The notes: generated by a model not told the origin, from the letters alone. A stretch of 14,090 nucleotides of DNA from UBA668 sp046086305 (GCA_046086305.1 JBJSXI010000057.1:1-14090); one strand, 5' to 3'. Positions 1 through 6,901 are shown, counted from the first letter of the stretch. A program made the numbers and translations.

Positions 1-287
1 TCACCGAAGAAGTCGGCCCGTAGCGGCGCCTTGGCACGGGCGAACTCCTCAGCGAGGACCACCCCCTGCATCGTGGTCAGTCCCTTGCCGCCGTACTCGA
101 CCGGCCAGGTCGCACAGATCCACCCGCCCTCGTGCAGGCGCGTGGGCCACGACTCGTTGAACACCCGCCGCTCGTCGGCGGACATCTCGAACCCCGGGTC
201 GAACCATCCGGCAGGAAGGTTCGCCTCGAGCCAGGTGCGGATCTCGAGGCGGAAGGCCTCTGCGTCGGCGGGATACGAGAGGTCCAT
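1..287 (-). CDS. Acyl-CoA dehydrogenase, N-terminal part (runs off the window)
   Basis: The minus-strand frame opens with ATG at 287 and stays open to the window edge, giving about 95 residues. The translation begins MDLSYPADAEAFRLEIRTWL and continues with GWICATWPVEYGGKG and then VVLAEEFARAKAP. This is the helical N-terminal domain of the acyl-CoA dehydrogenase family: flavoenzymes that oxidise acyl-CoA to enoyl-CoA and pass electrons to electron transfer flavoprotein. The WPxEYGGKG stretch is typical of the FadE-like enzymes abundant in actinobacteria. The FAD-binding middle and C-terminal domains with the catalytic base lie outside the window, so the substrate (fatty acyl, branched or steroid-derived) cannot be told. 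The ATG start is supported by a -10-like AATACT exactly 6 nt upstream, which suggests a leaderless mRNA. The etfBA genes about 8 kb away encode the natural electron acceptor. Confidence 0.88.
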   Translation of the reverse strand, partial: MDLSYPADAEAFRLEIRTWLEANLPAGWFDPGFEMSADERRVFNESWPTRLHEGGWICATWPVEYGGKGLTTMQGVVLAEEFARAKAPLRADFFG

Positions 288-323
288 GTGGCGAGTATTG
301 ACCCCACGGCAGCGACGGCTCAA
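288..323 (-). promoter_or_regulatory. Putative leaderless promoter of the acyl-CoA dehydrogenase
   Basis: Read on the minus strand, TTGAGC (323-318), an 18-nt spacer, AATACT (299-294) and then six bases lead directly to the ATG at 287. The -35 resembles TTGACA and the -10 fits NANNNT. The spacing puts the transcription start on or next to the A of ATG, so the mRNA would have no leader and no Shine-Dalgarno site; none is visible. Identified by eye; no mapped start supports it. Confidence 0.45.
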
Positions 324-358
324 CTCGTGGCTCTCCAGGTGGGTCCGGTACGGCGACC

Positions 359-370
359 TACTGTGGCGCG
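359..370 (+). promoter_or_regulatory. Putative leaderless -10 element of the FNT gene
   Basis: TACTGT at 359-364 fits the actinobacterial TANNNT -10 consensus and is followed by six bases (GGCGCG) and then ATG at 371. No clear -35 is seen at 16-18 nt upstream. The spacing implies transcription starting at the start codon itself. Confidence 0.45.
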
Positions 371-1180
371 ATGGCCGATGATGAACGCACCCTCGACGCC
401 CTGCTCCCGCCGGAGATGGCCGCACGCGCCGAGCAGGTCGGGGTCGTCAAAGCCGGTCTGCCGGTGCGTCGTCTCGTGCCGCTCGGCGTCCTCGCCGGCG
501 CCTTCATCGGCCTCGGCGCTGCGTTCTCGACGATCGCCACGTCGGGATCGTCACTCGATGCCGGGGTCGCCCGGGTGCTCGGCGGGGTCGTCTTCGCGCT
601 CGGACTCGTCCTCGTCGTGGTCAGCGGCGCCGAACTGTTCACCGGCAACACGCTCATCGTCATCGCCGTCGCGAGTCGGCGGGTCGCCGTGCGCCGCCTC
701 CTGCGCAACTGGGGGATCGTCTATGTCGCGAACTTCGCCGGCGCGGTCGGGACCGCTGCGCTGGTCGTCGGATCCGGTCGCCTCGACGCCGGCGACGGCA
801 GTCTCGGCACACGTGCCATTGCGATCGCTGCATCCAAGAGTTCGCTCTCCTTCGACGAGGCGGTGATCAGCGGCATCCTCGCCAACGCCCTTGTCTGTCT
901 TGCCGTGTGGATGACGCTGTCGGCACGATCGCTCGTCGACAAGGTGGTCGTCATCGTTCCCCCGATCGCCGCCTTCGTCGCGCTCGGCTTCGAGCACAGC
1001 ATCGCCAACATGTACTTCTTCCCGGTCGCCCTGCTCCACGACGGTGCACGACCCGAAGGGCTCGACTGGCCGACGTTCCTCGTCGACAACCTGCTGCCGG
1101 TCACCATCGGCAACATCATCGGCGGATCGGTGCTCGTCGGTCTCGTCTACTGGTTCGTATACCTGCGTCCGACGCGATGA
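371..1180 (+). CDS. Formate/nitrite transporter (FNT) family channel
   Basis: A 269-residue membrane protein of usual FNT length. FNT proteins are pentameric channels of aquaporin-like fold that move small monovalent anions such as formate, nitrite or hydrosulfide across the cytoplasmic membrane. Family marks are visible: GAELFTGN (residues 86-93) in the broken second helix, FEHSIANMYFFP (207 onward) with the central pore histidine H209, and NLLPVTIGNIIGG near the C terminus. T91 and H209 match the pore Thr and His described for E. coli FocA. About six hydrophobic segments can be drawn, starting near residue 34. Start: ATG at 371, six bases after a TACTGT -10 element, with no Shine-Dalgarno site. 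It lies next to an FrhB-family iron-sulfur oxidoreductase, which would suit formate or nitrite as substrate, but the sequence alone does not decide. Confidence 0.93.
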   Translation: MADDERTLDALLPPEMAARAEQVGVVKAGLPVRRLVPLGVLAGAFIGLGAAFSTIATSGSSLDAGVARVLGGVVFALGLVLVVVSGAELFTGNTLIVIAVASRRVAVRRLLRNWGIVYVANFAGAVGTAALVVGSGRLDAGDGSLGTRAIAIAASKSSLSFDEAVISGILANALVCLAVWMTLSARSLVDKVVVIVPPIAAFVALGFEHSIANMYFFPVALLHDGARPEGLDWPTFLVDNLLPVTIGNIIGGSVLVGLVYWFVYLRPTR

Positions 1181-1247
1181 CATCACATCACGACTTGTTC
1201 GATCCGTGCGAGCGACTGGCAATGCCGAGATGAACCATGACGCCGCC

Positions 1248-1259
1248 TAGTCTCGGGTC
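1248..1259 (+). promoter_or_regulatory. Putative leaderless -10 element of the FrhB-family gene
   Basis: TAGTCT at 1248-1253 fits TANNNT and stands exactly six bases (CGGGTC) before ATG 1260, the same geometry as for the FNT gene. It lies in the 79-nt gap after FNT (1181-1259), so the oxidoreductase can be transcribed separately from FNT. No convincing -35 was found. Confidence 0.45.
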
Positions 1260-2441
1260 ATGACCGACACCCTCGAGACCCCTGCCAAGGCGGGCCGGTG
1301 GACCGCGCAGTGGAAAGAGCTCTACGCCGAGGTCATCACCACCGGGCTGTGCACCGGATGTGCCGGCTGTGTGGTGACCTGTCCACACGATGTGATCGGC
1401 TACGAGCACGTCGAAGGCAAGTACACACCGTTCCACCTCGAGGAGGAACTCGGGCTCGACAACTGTGTCCACGGTGAGAAGGGGTGCACCACCTGCACCC
1501 GGGCGTGTCCTCGCTTCCGCGCCTGGGAACCGGCCGCCGATCTCCACCTGTTCGGTCGGGTCCGTCGACCCGACGAGATGTCGGGTATCTGGCGCCAACT
1601 GCTGCTCACCCGGGCCACCGACGCCCAACAGCACGAGCGCGGACAGGACGGCGGGTTCGTCAGCGCGATGCTCGTCTGGCTGCTCGAGAACGACTACATC
1701 GATGCCGCGCTCGTCAGCGGCGTCGAGGCCGACGACGCATGGAAGGCCCGCCCGGCGATCGCTCGCACTCGCGATGACGTCCTCGCCACCGCGGGCAGCC
1801 GCTACACCTACTGCGCGAATCCCCTCGCTCTGCGCGAGGCGACCGAGCAGGGCCTGAGCCGTCTCGCGCTCGTCGGCATGGGTTGTCAGACGAGCTCACC
1901 GCCGGTCATGTGGGACCGCAAGGCGGGCAAGGTGAGCAAGCCGTTCCTCTTCAACATCGGGCTGCTCTGCAGCAAGACGTTCGACGATGCCATCTTCCCC
2001 GAGCTGTTCGAAGCGAAGTACGGGCTGCGCAAGCAGGACATGGTGAAGATGAACATCAAGGGCGTGTTCCAGATATGGATGCGCGACGGCTCGTATCACG
2101 AGATCGACCTGAAGGAATGTCACCAGTGGACGCGTCGCGGATGTCTCCACTGCCCCGACTTCGCTGCCGAGCACGCCGACATCGCGACAGGTGGCATCGG
2201 CAAGGACAACGACTGGACGCTCACCATCGTTCGCACCGAACTCGGCGAGGAAGTGATCGAGCGGATGATCCGTGACGGTGTCATCGAGGCCCGGCCCGCG
2301 CAGGAGGACGAGGTGGCGATGAAGCTCCTGCGCACGCTCAGCATCGTCAGCCGCCGCCGCTGGCCCGAATGGGCCGACGCTGCGCCGTCGATCGGTGTCC
2401 CCCCGCCGAAGAAGAAGACCGACGCCACCCCGGCACACTGA
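1260..2441 (+). CDS. Coenzyme F420 hydrogenase/dehydrogenase beta-subunit (FrhB/FdhB) family oxidoreductase
   Basis: A 393-residue soluble iron-sulfur flavoprotein candidate. The N terminus holds two ferredoxin-like motifs for [4Fe-4S] clusters: C31-x2-C34-x2-C37-x3-C41-P, and C69-x6-C76-x2-C79-x3-C83-P. The middle has the family's G-x-x-CQ loop (GMGCQTSSPP, C209). The C-terminal FrhB domain has C287, then C295-x2-C298 followed by DF (300-301) and an ADIATGGIG segment. In characterised members this fold binds FAD and carries electrons between Fe-S partners and deazaflavin F420 (FrhB, FdhB, FpoF) or reduces other substrates. No hydrogenase or formate dehydrogenase large subunit lies in the window, so this is an orphan beta subunit here. 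FNT just upstream invites a formate or nitrite link, and F420 use is plausible in actinobacteria; both are inference. The start is set by the ATG with a leaderless promoter. Confidence 0.85.
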   Translation: MTDTLETPAKAGRWTAQWKELYAEVITTGLCTGCAGCVVTCPHDVIGYEHVEGKYTPFHLEEELGLDNCVHGEKGCTTCTRACPRFRAWEPAADLHLFGRVRRPDEMSGIWRQLLLTRATDAQQHERGQDGGFVSAMLVWLLENDYIDAALVSGVEADDAWKARPAIARTRDDVLATAGSRYTYCANPLALREATEQGLSRLALVGMGCQTSSPPVMWDRKAGKVSKPFLFNIGLLCSKTFDDAIFPELFEAKYGLRKQDMVKMNIKGVFQIWMRDGSYHEIDLKECHQWTRRGCLHCPDFAAEHADIATGGIGKDNDWTLTIVRTELGEEVIERMIRDGVIEARPAQEDEVAMKLLRTLSIVSRRRWPEWADAAPSIGVPPPKKKTDATPAH

Positions 2442-2452
2442 CCGGACCGCAC

Positions 2453-2466
2453 TACCCTTCGCGGCC
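2453..2466 (+). promoter_or_regulatory. Possible -10 element before the CocE-like gene
   Basis: TACCCT at 2453-2458 fits TANNNT and lies eight bases before ATG 2467, inside the 25-nt gap after the FrhB-family gene. The spacing is slightly longer than the six bases seen at other starts here, and the gene may instead be co-transcribed with its upstream neighbour. Confidence 0.3.
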
Positions 2467-4449
2467 ATGTCGCCGACATCGCCCACTGCCCCGAACGGCA
2501 CTGCACCCCGCGACACCGTGTTCGTGACCGCGGCCGACGACACTCGTCTGGCCGTCGACGTCCACCGGCCCGACACCGAGCAACCGGTCGCTGCAGTGAT
2601 CGACCTCGACGTTCCCCACCACGCCGGGATCGGCACGTGGTCGCGGGCCCGTCCGCGCCTGCTCGAGGCGGGGTTCGCCGTCGTCGTGCCGCATCTCCGG
2701 GGTACCGGCGCGTCGGCGGGCCGGCGCACCGACGGACGCGACCACGACGACCTCGTCACGGTCGCCGAGTGGGCGATGGCCCAGCCGTGGTGCTCGGGGC
2801 GCGTCGGGGCGCTCGGGACCGGCCCGGGCGCACAGACGATCCTCGGCGCAGCCGTCGGCCGGCCGGCAGCCCTCGCCGCGGCGGTCGTCGCCCACGGATC
2901 CGACGTCTCCACCGACGAGTACTTCAGGGGTGGCGCACTGCGCGCCATGGCGTTGCTGCGGACGGGGGCGACGGCGCTCGCCGGGTCGGTGCGTCCGCCC
3001 GCACCCCATCGGTGGGCTCCTGACGGGACGACATCGTGGGTCGACGAGTGGCGTCGGCGCGTCGAGACCGTCGAGCCCGACATCCTGGCCGCGATCCGCA
3101 CCGGACACCCGACACCCGACGACACCTCGCTGTCGACCGGACCGGAGGGTGCGGGGATGCAGCGCATCGACTGTCCGATCATGCTCGTGTCGGGGTGGGT
3201 CGACGGCCGTTCGGATATCGCGATCCGCGCTGCCGGCCACATGCCGCGGTTCCGTCTCATCGCCGGGCCGTGGGGTGACGGCGATCCTGCCGCCGTCGGA
3301 CCGGGACCCCACTACGACATCGTTCGCGAGATGATCCGGCACTTCGACGAGCACCTGCGCGGCGGACCTCGTGCGGCCATGCGGCGCGGACAGCTCTTCG
3401 TGCGGCGACCTGCTGCCCCGCGGGTCGACCTCGATCATCAGCCGGGCGACTGGGTCGAGATCGATGTGTGGCCGCCCGTGCAGCTGCGCGAAGAGCCGCG
3501 GCGCACCCGAGCCGACAATGACGAAGTCGACGAAGTGGCCATCGTCGGTGACGTCGGCGTGAACTCCGCCGACTCGCGGGTCGGCGATCTCCCGTGGGGC
3601 ATGCCACTCGACCAACTCCCCGACAACGCGCGCAGCGTCACCTACGACTGGATGCACAAGGACGAACTGACCGTCGTCGGCATCCCCGAGGTCACCCTGC
3701 AGGTCCGTACCTCCGTGCCGGCCGGCCAGGTGTCGGTGAAGTTGTGCGACATCGCCCCCGACGGCACGAGCACCCTGATCACGCGCGGGATGCTCGATCT
3801 CTCCCAGCGCGGCCGGTGGCCCGCCGATCCGTTCGGCGAGCCGGGAGCTCCACCCGCAGCCGTGCCGGTCGACGAGTGGATCGATCTTCGCATTGCGTTC
3901 GAGGCGACCACATGGACGCTGGTACGCGGTCACCGCCTGCGACTGGCGATCAGCGGAGGCGACTGGCCGAACTGCTGGCCGCCTCGCCATGCGTCGACGC
4001 TCGGCGTTCGACGCGGATCGGTGAGGGTGGTGCTGTGGTCGCCGCGGGGCCTGCCACCGGCCCGCGACCAGTTCGTCGCCGTCGACCCACCCTCCGGCAC
4101 TGGGCACATCTCCCCCGCCGGTGACTGGCGCTACGAGTACGACATCCTCCGTCACACCTCGCTGGTCCACATCGGCCAGCACCGGTCCGACACCACCGTC
4201 GACGGGCTCACGGTCGAGCATCGACTCAGCGGCACACTCGCCGTCGACACACGCCGTCCTGCGGCTGCCCGCCTCGATAGCACCGTCGACGAGCACGTCG
4301 AGATCGATGGACAACGGTGTCGCACCTCGACCGAGGTCCACATCCGCAGCGATGACGACACATTCGAGGTCGAGATCAGCGTGAGCGCCCACTGCGGTGA
4401 CGACGTCGTCGCCGAACGCACGTGGTCGGAGCGGATCCCCCGCCCCTGA
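2467..4449 (+). CDS. CocE/NonD (peptidase S15-like) alpha/beta hydrolase, probably inactive
   Basis: A 660-residue protein with the two-part CocE/X-Pro dipeptidyl-peptidase layout: an alpha/beta-hydrolase region (about residues 15-300) and a C-terminal jelly-roll-like domain (about 350-560; VSVKLCDIAPDG, RGMLDLSQRG, SGGDWPNCWPP), then about 100 further residues. Active relatives have a catalytic Ser in GxSxxG, an Asp in GWYD and a His in GPWSH. Here the Asp survives (GWVDG, D246), but the nucleophile position reads ALGTGPGAQ with G119 in place of Ser, and the His position reads GPWGDGD with D271. The frame is intact with ordinary local codon use, so this looks like a maintained pseudoenzyme rather than a decaying gene. 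H281 in the following loop could conceivably substitute. I chose ATG 2467 rather than the in-frame GTG at 2395 because the latter would overlap the upstream gene and add a non-homologous arginine/proline-rich stretch. Confidence 0.82.
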   Translation: MSPTSPTAPNGTAPRDTVFVTAADDTRLAVDVHRPDTEQPVAAVIDLDVPHHAGIGTWSRARPRLLEAGFAVVVPHLRGTGASAGRRTDGRDHDDLVTVAEWAMAQPWCSGRVGALGTGPGAQTILGAAVGRPAALAAAVVAHGSDVSTDEYFRGGALRAMALLRTGATALAGSVRPPAPHRWAPDGTTSWVDEWRRRVETVEPDILAAIRTGHPTPDDTSLSTGPEGAGMQRIDCPIMLVSGWVDGRSDIAIRAAGHMPRFRLIAGPWGDGDPAAVGPGPHYDIVREMIRHFDEHLRGGPRAAMRRGQLFVRRPAAPRVDLDHQPGDWVEIDVWPPVQLREEPRRTRADNDEVDEVAIVGDVGVNSADSRVGDLPWGMPLDQLPDNARSVTYDWMHKDELTVVGIPEVTLQVRTSVPAGQVSVKLCDIAPDGTSTLITRGMLDLSQRGRWPADPFGEPGAPPAAVPVDEWIDLRIAFEATTWTLVRGHRLRLAISGGDWPNCWPPRHASTLGVRRGSVRVVLWSPRGLPPARDQFVAVDPPSGTGHISPAGDWRYEYDILRHTSLVHIGQHRSDTTVDGLTVEHRLSGTLAVDTRRPAAARLDSTVDEHVEIDGQRCRTSTEVHIRSDDDTFEVEISVSAHCGDDVVAERTWSERIPRP

Positions 4450-4474
4450 AGGGCGCCGGAACCGGGTGACGAGA

Positions 4475-4489
4475 TAGGTTCATCGGGTC
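4475..4489 (+). promoter_or_regulatory. Possible -10 element of the phosphatase-DUF3090-SCO1664 operon
   Basis: TAGGTT at 4475-4480 fits TANNNT and lies nine bases before ATG 4490, in the 40-nt gap after the CocE-like gene. No good Shine-Dalgarno site is seen, so a leaderless or very short-leader mRNA is likely. Confidence 0.3.
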
Positions 4490-5134
4490 ATGGCTCGCTC
4501 GCGCCCCTCACCCGCGACCCTCGTGCTGCTGGTGCGCCACGGACGCACCCCCACCACCGGCAAGGTCCTCCCGGGGCGCGCGCCCGGCCTGCACCTGTCG
4601 GACACCGGACGCAACGAGGCGCAGCGAGCTGCCGAGCGGATCGCCGAGCTCCCGAAGGTGGACGCCGTGTACGCCTCGCCGCTCGAGCGCGCCCGACAGA
4701 CGGCTGCACCCATCGCCGCCCGCCGAGGTCTCCCGGTGCGCTCGGCGCGCGGCCTCCTCGAGTGCGACTTCGGTGAGTGGACCGGGGAAGACCTGCGCGC
4801 GCTTGCCAAGCGACCCGAATGGACGAGCGTCCAACGCGCCCCGAGCACGTTCACGTTCCCCGGCGGCGAGAGTTTCAGCGCGATGCAGCACCGCATCGTC
4901 TCCACGATCGACCGCCTCCGCACCGACCACCCCGGTGGCACGATCGTCTGCGTCTCACACGCCGATCCGATCAAGGCCCTCGTCGCTCATGCGGTGGGCA
5001 CGCATCTCGACCTGTTCCAGCGCATCGTCATCAGCACCTGCAGCATCACCGCCATCGCCTATGGCGTCGGGACCCCCGTCGTGCTGACGGTCAATTCGAC
5101 CGGCGGTTCCCTCGCCGATCTCCGTCCGTCGTGA
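4490..5134 (+). CDS. Histidine phosphatase family protein, MSMEG_4193 type
   Basis: A 214-residue member of the phosphoglycerate-mutase-like histidine phosphatase superfamily. The nucleophile motif VRHGRT puts the phospho-accepting histidine at H17 with R16. SPLERARQTA supplies the second arginine, LLECDFGEWTG carries the proton-donor candidate E91, and the second core histidine is H157 in SHADPIK. Together with the two genes that follow, this matches the MSMEG_4193 subfamily (often annotated 'putative phosphomutase'), which in actinobacteria sits next to DUF3090 and SCO1664 family genes. The substrate is unknown; members are more likely phosphatases than mutases, but that is inference. Its TGA overlaps the GTG of the next gene (GTGA), implying translational coupling. 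Confidence 0.92.
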   Translation: MARSRPSPATLVLLVRHGRTPTTGKVLPGRAPGLHLSDTGRNEAQRAAERIAELPKVDAVYASPLERARQTAAPIAARRGLPVRSARGLLECDFGEWTGEDLRALAKRPEWTSVQRAPSTFTFPGGESFSAMQHRIVSTIDRLRTDHPGGTIVCVSHADPIKALVAHAVGTHLDLFQRIVISTCSITAIAYGVGTPVVLTVNSTGGSLADLRPS

Positions 5135-5637
5135 GCGTCGAACACGACTTCGACGAGGTCGACGCCTTCGCCGTCGGCGCGATCGGCGAGCCGGGACAGC
5201 GGACCTTCTTCTTGCAGATCCGACGCGGCGCCACCCGCGTCACCGTGAAGTGCGAGAAACAGCAGGTGGCGGCGATCGCCGAGCATCTCGGACGATTGCT
5301 CGACGACATGCCCGAGGCGACCGACCGGCCCATCGATTCGGCTCTCCAGTTGGCCACTCCGTTCGACGCTGCGTTCGTCCTCGGCCCTGTCGGCCTCGGC
5401 ATCGACCGCGCCTCGGATCGTCTCCTCGTTCAACTCGACGAGGCGGTCGCCGTCGACGAGGAGGGTGAGCCGATCGATGACGAGGCGCACAGTGCCGTGC
5501 GCCTGTTCGTCACTCGGGGTCAGGCCGCCGCCTTCTGTGCCCATGCCACCGCTGTCGTGGCCGCCGGCAGACCCGACTGCCGTTGGTGCGGTCGGCCGAT
5601 CGATCCCGATGGTCACCTGTGCATACGGATGAACTGA
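5131..5637 (+). CDS. DUF3090 family protein
   Basis: A 168-residue protein that begins MSVEHDFDEVDAFAVGAIG when read from the GTG at 5131, whose bases form GTGA with the stop of the phosphatase gene. It has the DUF3090 hallmarks: a GEPGQRTFFLQ segment near residue 25, which gives a beta-rich start, and a C-terminal zinc-ribbon-like knuckle with C150-x2-C153-G and then H162-x-C164 in DPDGHLCIRMN. Relatives usually read CPRMNG here; this copy has Ile for Pro and stops at the Asn. The frame can be read open from 4777, but that would run inside the phosphatase gene. Function is unknown; the fixed neighbourhood with a phosphatase and a kinase-like protein suggests a partner or adaptor role (inference). 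Its 3' end overlaps the next gene by 19 nt. Confidence 0.9.
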   Translation: MSVEHDFDEVDAFAVGAIGEPGQRTFFLQIRRGATRVTVKCEKQQVAAIAEHLGRLLDDMPEATDRPIDSALQLATPFDAAFVLGPVGLGIDRASDRLLVQLDEAVAVDEEGEPIDDEAHSAVRLFVTRGQAAAFCAHATAVVAAGRPDCRWCGRPIDPDGHLCIRMN

Positions 5638-6326
5638 CCCACCTCGGCCATCTCGGCACCGCCACGTTGGACGTCAAGGGTCGGATGCCGTGGAGCAGCA
5701 ATGCGACATTCCTCGTCGACCTCGTCGTCGACGGCACTGCCGTCGGTCAGGCGGTCTACAAGCCGCTGCGCGGTGAACGTCCGCTGTGGGATTTCGAGCC
5801 CGGACTCCACCGCAGGGAGACCGCTGCCTATCGATTGAGCGCAGCGATGGGCCTCGGCATCGTGCCACCGACGATCGTGCGCGACGGACCGTACGGCGAG
5901 GGCAGTGTGCAGTGGTTCGTCGATGCGGATCACCGTCACCACTACTTCACCATCTTCGAGTCACGACCCGAGCTCCACGACCGCTTGCGTGCGGTCGCCC
6001 TCTTCGATGTCGTCGCCAACAACACCGATCGCAAGAGTGGCCATGTCCTCGTCGCCGGGGACGACATCTGGGCCATCGACAACGGCCTGTGCTTCTCGAC
6101 CGAGTTCAAGCTGCGCACCGTCATCTGGGAGTTCGGTGGTGAACCGATCTCCGACACGATGCGGTCGGCCCTCGAGTCACTGGTCGCCGAGGTTCCTGCC
6201 GCGATCACCGAACTCCTCGATCCCGCCGAGGTGGACGCAATGGCCGCCCGCGCCGCGATGGTGCTCGAGACCGGCGTCCTCCCGGTGGACCACACGGGAC
6301 ATCGGTATCCGTGGCCGCTCGTGTGA
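5619..6326 (+). CDS. SCO1664 family protein, PI3/PI4-kinase-like fold candidate
   Basis: A 235-residue protein when read from the GTG at 5619. That start gives MHTDELTHLGHLGTATL, matching how relatives begin, and overlaps DUF3090 by 19 nt; a TTG at 5583 would add 12 unsupported residues. The pattern resembles atypical kinases of the PI3/PI4-kinase and HipA-like group: a lysine in VYKPLRGERPLWDF (K48), a helix with RRETAAY, then a catalytic-loop-like segment FDVVANNTDRKSGH (N134, D137, R138, K139), and an IDNG motif (D154) in the position of the metal-binding Asp. No activity is known for this family as far as I recall; an ATP-dependent phosphotransferase acting with the phosphatase two genes upstream is inference. 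It is third of the overlapping trio and is followed by a 32-nt gap. Confidence 0.88.
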   Translation: MHTDELTHLGHLGTATLDVKGRMPWSSNATFLVDLVVDGTAVGQAVYKPLRGERPLWDFEPGLHRRETAAYRLSAAMGLGIVPPTIVRDGPYGEGSVQWFVDADHRHHYFTIFESRPELHDRLRAVALFDVVANNTDRKSGHVLVAGDDIWAIDNGLCFSTEFKLRTVIWEFGGEPISDTMRSALESLVAEVPAAITELLDPAEVDAMAARAAMVLETGVLPVDHTGHRYPWPLV

Positions 6327-6346
6327 TCGGGGCGCACTGCATGTGC

Positions 6347-6358
6347 CATCGTGGAGTC
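6347..6358 (+). promoter_or_regulatory. Putative leaderless -10 element of the HD-domain gene
   Basis: CATCGT at 6347-6352 fits NANNNT and is followed by exactly six bases (GGAGTC) before ATG 6359. A GTGATC 18 nt further upstream (6323-6328) is a weak -35 candidate. This could give the HD-domain gene and its overlapping downstream partner their own leaderless transcript. Confidence 0.35.
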
Positions 6359-6901
6359 ATGAACGCCATCGACGAGATCGCTGCGCTCTTCGCCGGGGAC
6401 GGTGCCGGCGAGTATCTCGGCGAGCGGGTCACGATGGCCGAGCACATGCTCCAGGCCGGTGCGCTGGCCGAGGAGGACGGTGCACCCGACGCCCTCGTGG
6501 CGGCCGCACTCCTCCACGACGTCGGGCACTTCCACGGGCTGCACTCCGGACGCGACCTGATGACGGGCACCGACAATCACCACAGTCGCACCGGCGCCGA
6601 ATGGCTCGCGCAGTGGTTCGGCCCAGAGGTCACCGAGCCCGTCCGACTGCACGTCGCCGCCAAGCGCTACCTGTGCGCCGTCGAGGCCGACTATGTCGCC
6701 CAGCTCTCGTCCGCGTCGCTGTTCACACTCGGTGTGCAGGGCGGACCGATGGCGCCCGCCGAGGTCGAGGAGTTCCGTCGCAGCGGCCATGCCGACGAGG
6801 CGGTCCGGCTGCGCCGGTGGGACGAGGCCGCCAAGGATGCCGACGCCCGGTGTCCGACCTTCGACCACTTCCGGCCACTGCTCGAGCGCCTGCTGCGGTG
6901 A
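6359..6901 (+). CDS. PhnZ-like HD-domain protein, candidate mixed-valent di-iron oxygenase
   Basis: A 180-residue single-domain HD protein. It keeps the features that separate PhnZ-type oxygenases from ordinary HD phosphohydrolases: YLGERVTMAEHMLQ (Y19, E22, H29) ahead of the core LLHDVGH (H53, D54, H57), a further histidine in DNHHSRTG (H75), LHVAAKRYL (H98, K102), and RRWDEAAKD (152-160), which should hold the last Asp ligand. PhnZ cleaves the C-P bond of 2-amino-1-hydroxyethylphosphonate with O2 and a di-iron centre, with Y, E and K contacting substrate; MIOX is a distant relative. No PhnY-type hydroxylase or other phosphonate gene is in the window, so the substrate is open. ATG 6359 was chosen over an in-frame upstream start at 6311, which overlaps the SCO1664 gene. 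The stop overlaps the next start (GTGA). Confidence 0.82.
   Translation: MNAIDEIAALFAGDGAGEYLGERVTMAEHMLQAGALAEEDGAPDALVAAALLHDVGHFHGLHSGRDLMTGTDNHHSRTGAEWLAQWFGPEVTEPVRLHVAAKRYLCAVEADYVAQLSSASLFTLGVQGGPMAPAEVEEFRRSGHADEAVRLRRWDEAAKDADARCPTFDHFRPLLERLLR

Noticed and set aside
371..2441. FNT plus FrhB-like gene as a formate dehydrogenase locus
   Set aside because: No molybdopterin FdhA-type subunit is present, and FNT channels also carry nitrite and hydrosulfide. Kept only as a speculative link.
1896..3260. 454-residue antisense frame across the FrhB-like and CocE-like genes
   Set aside because: Shadow of two real plus-strand genes; no motifs and Arg/Ser-rich composition.
2452..4392. 646-residue open frame antisense to the CocE-like gene
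   Set aside because: Long antisense frames are expected in two-thirds G+C DNA with strong third-position bias. The translation has no recognisable domain, while the sense frame shows clear family motifs.
5905..6897. Open upstream extension of the hypothetical-protein frame (655 residues in total)
   Set aside because: It runs through the SCO1664 and HD-domain genes in another frame and translates to low-complexity Ser/Arg/Pro. Only the part from GTG 6898 is credible.
6359..6901. Calling the HD protein phnZ with phosphonate function
   Set aside because: The motif pattern fits the family, but no phosphonate gene is nearby and the substrate cannot be read from the sequence.
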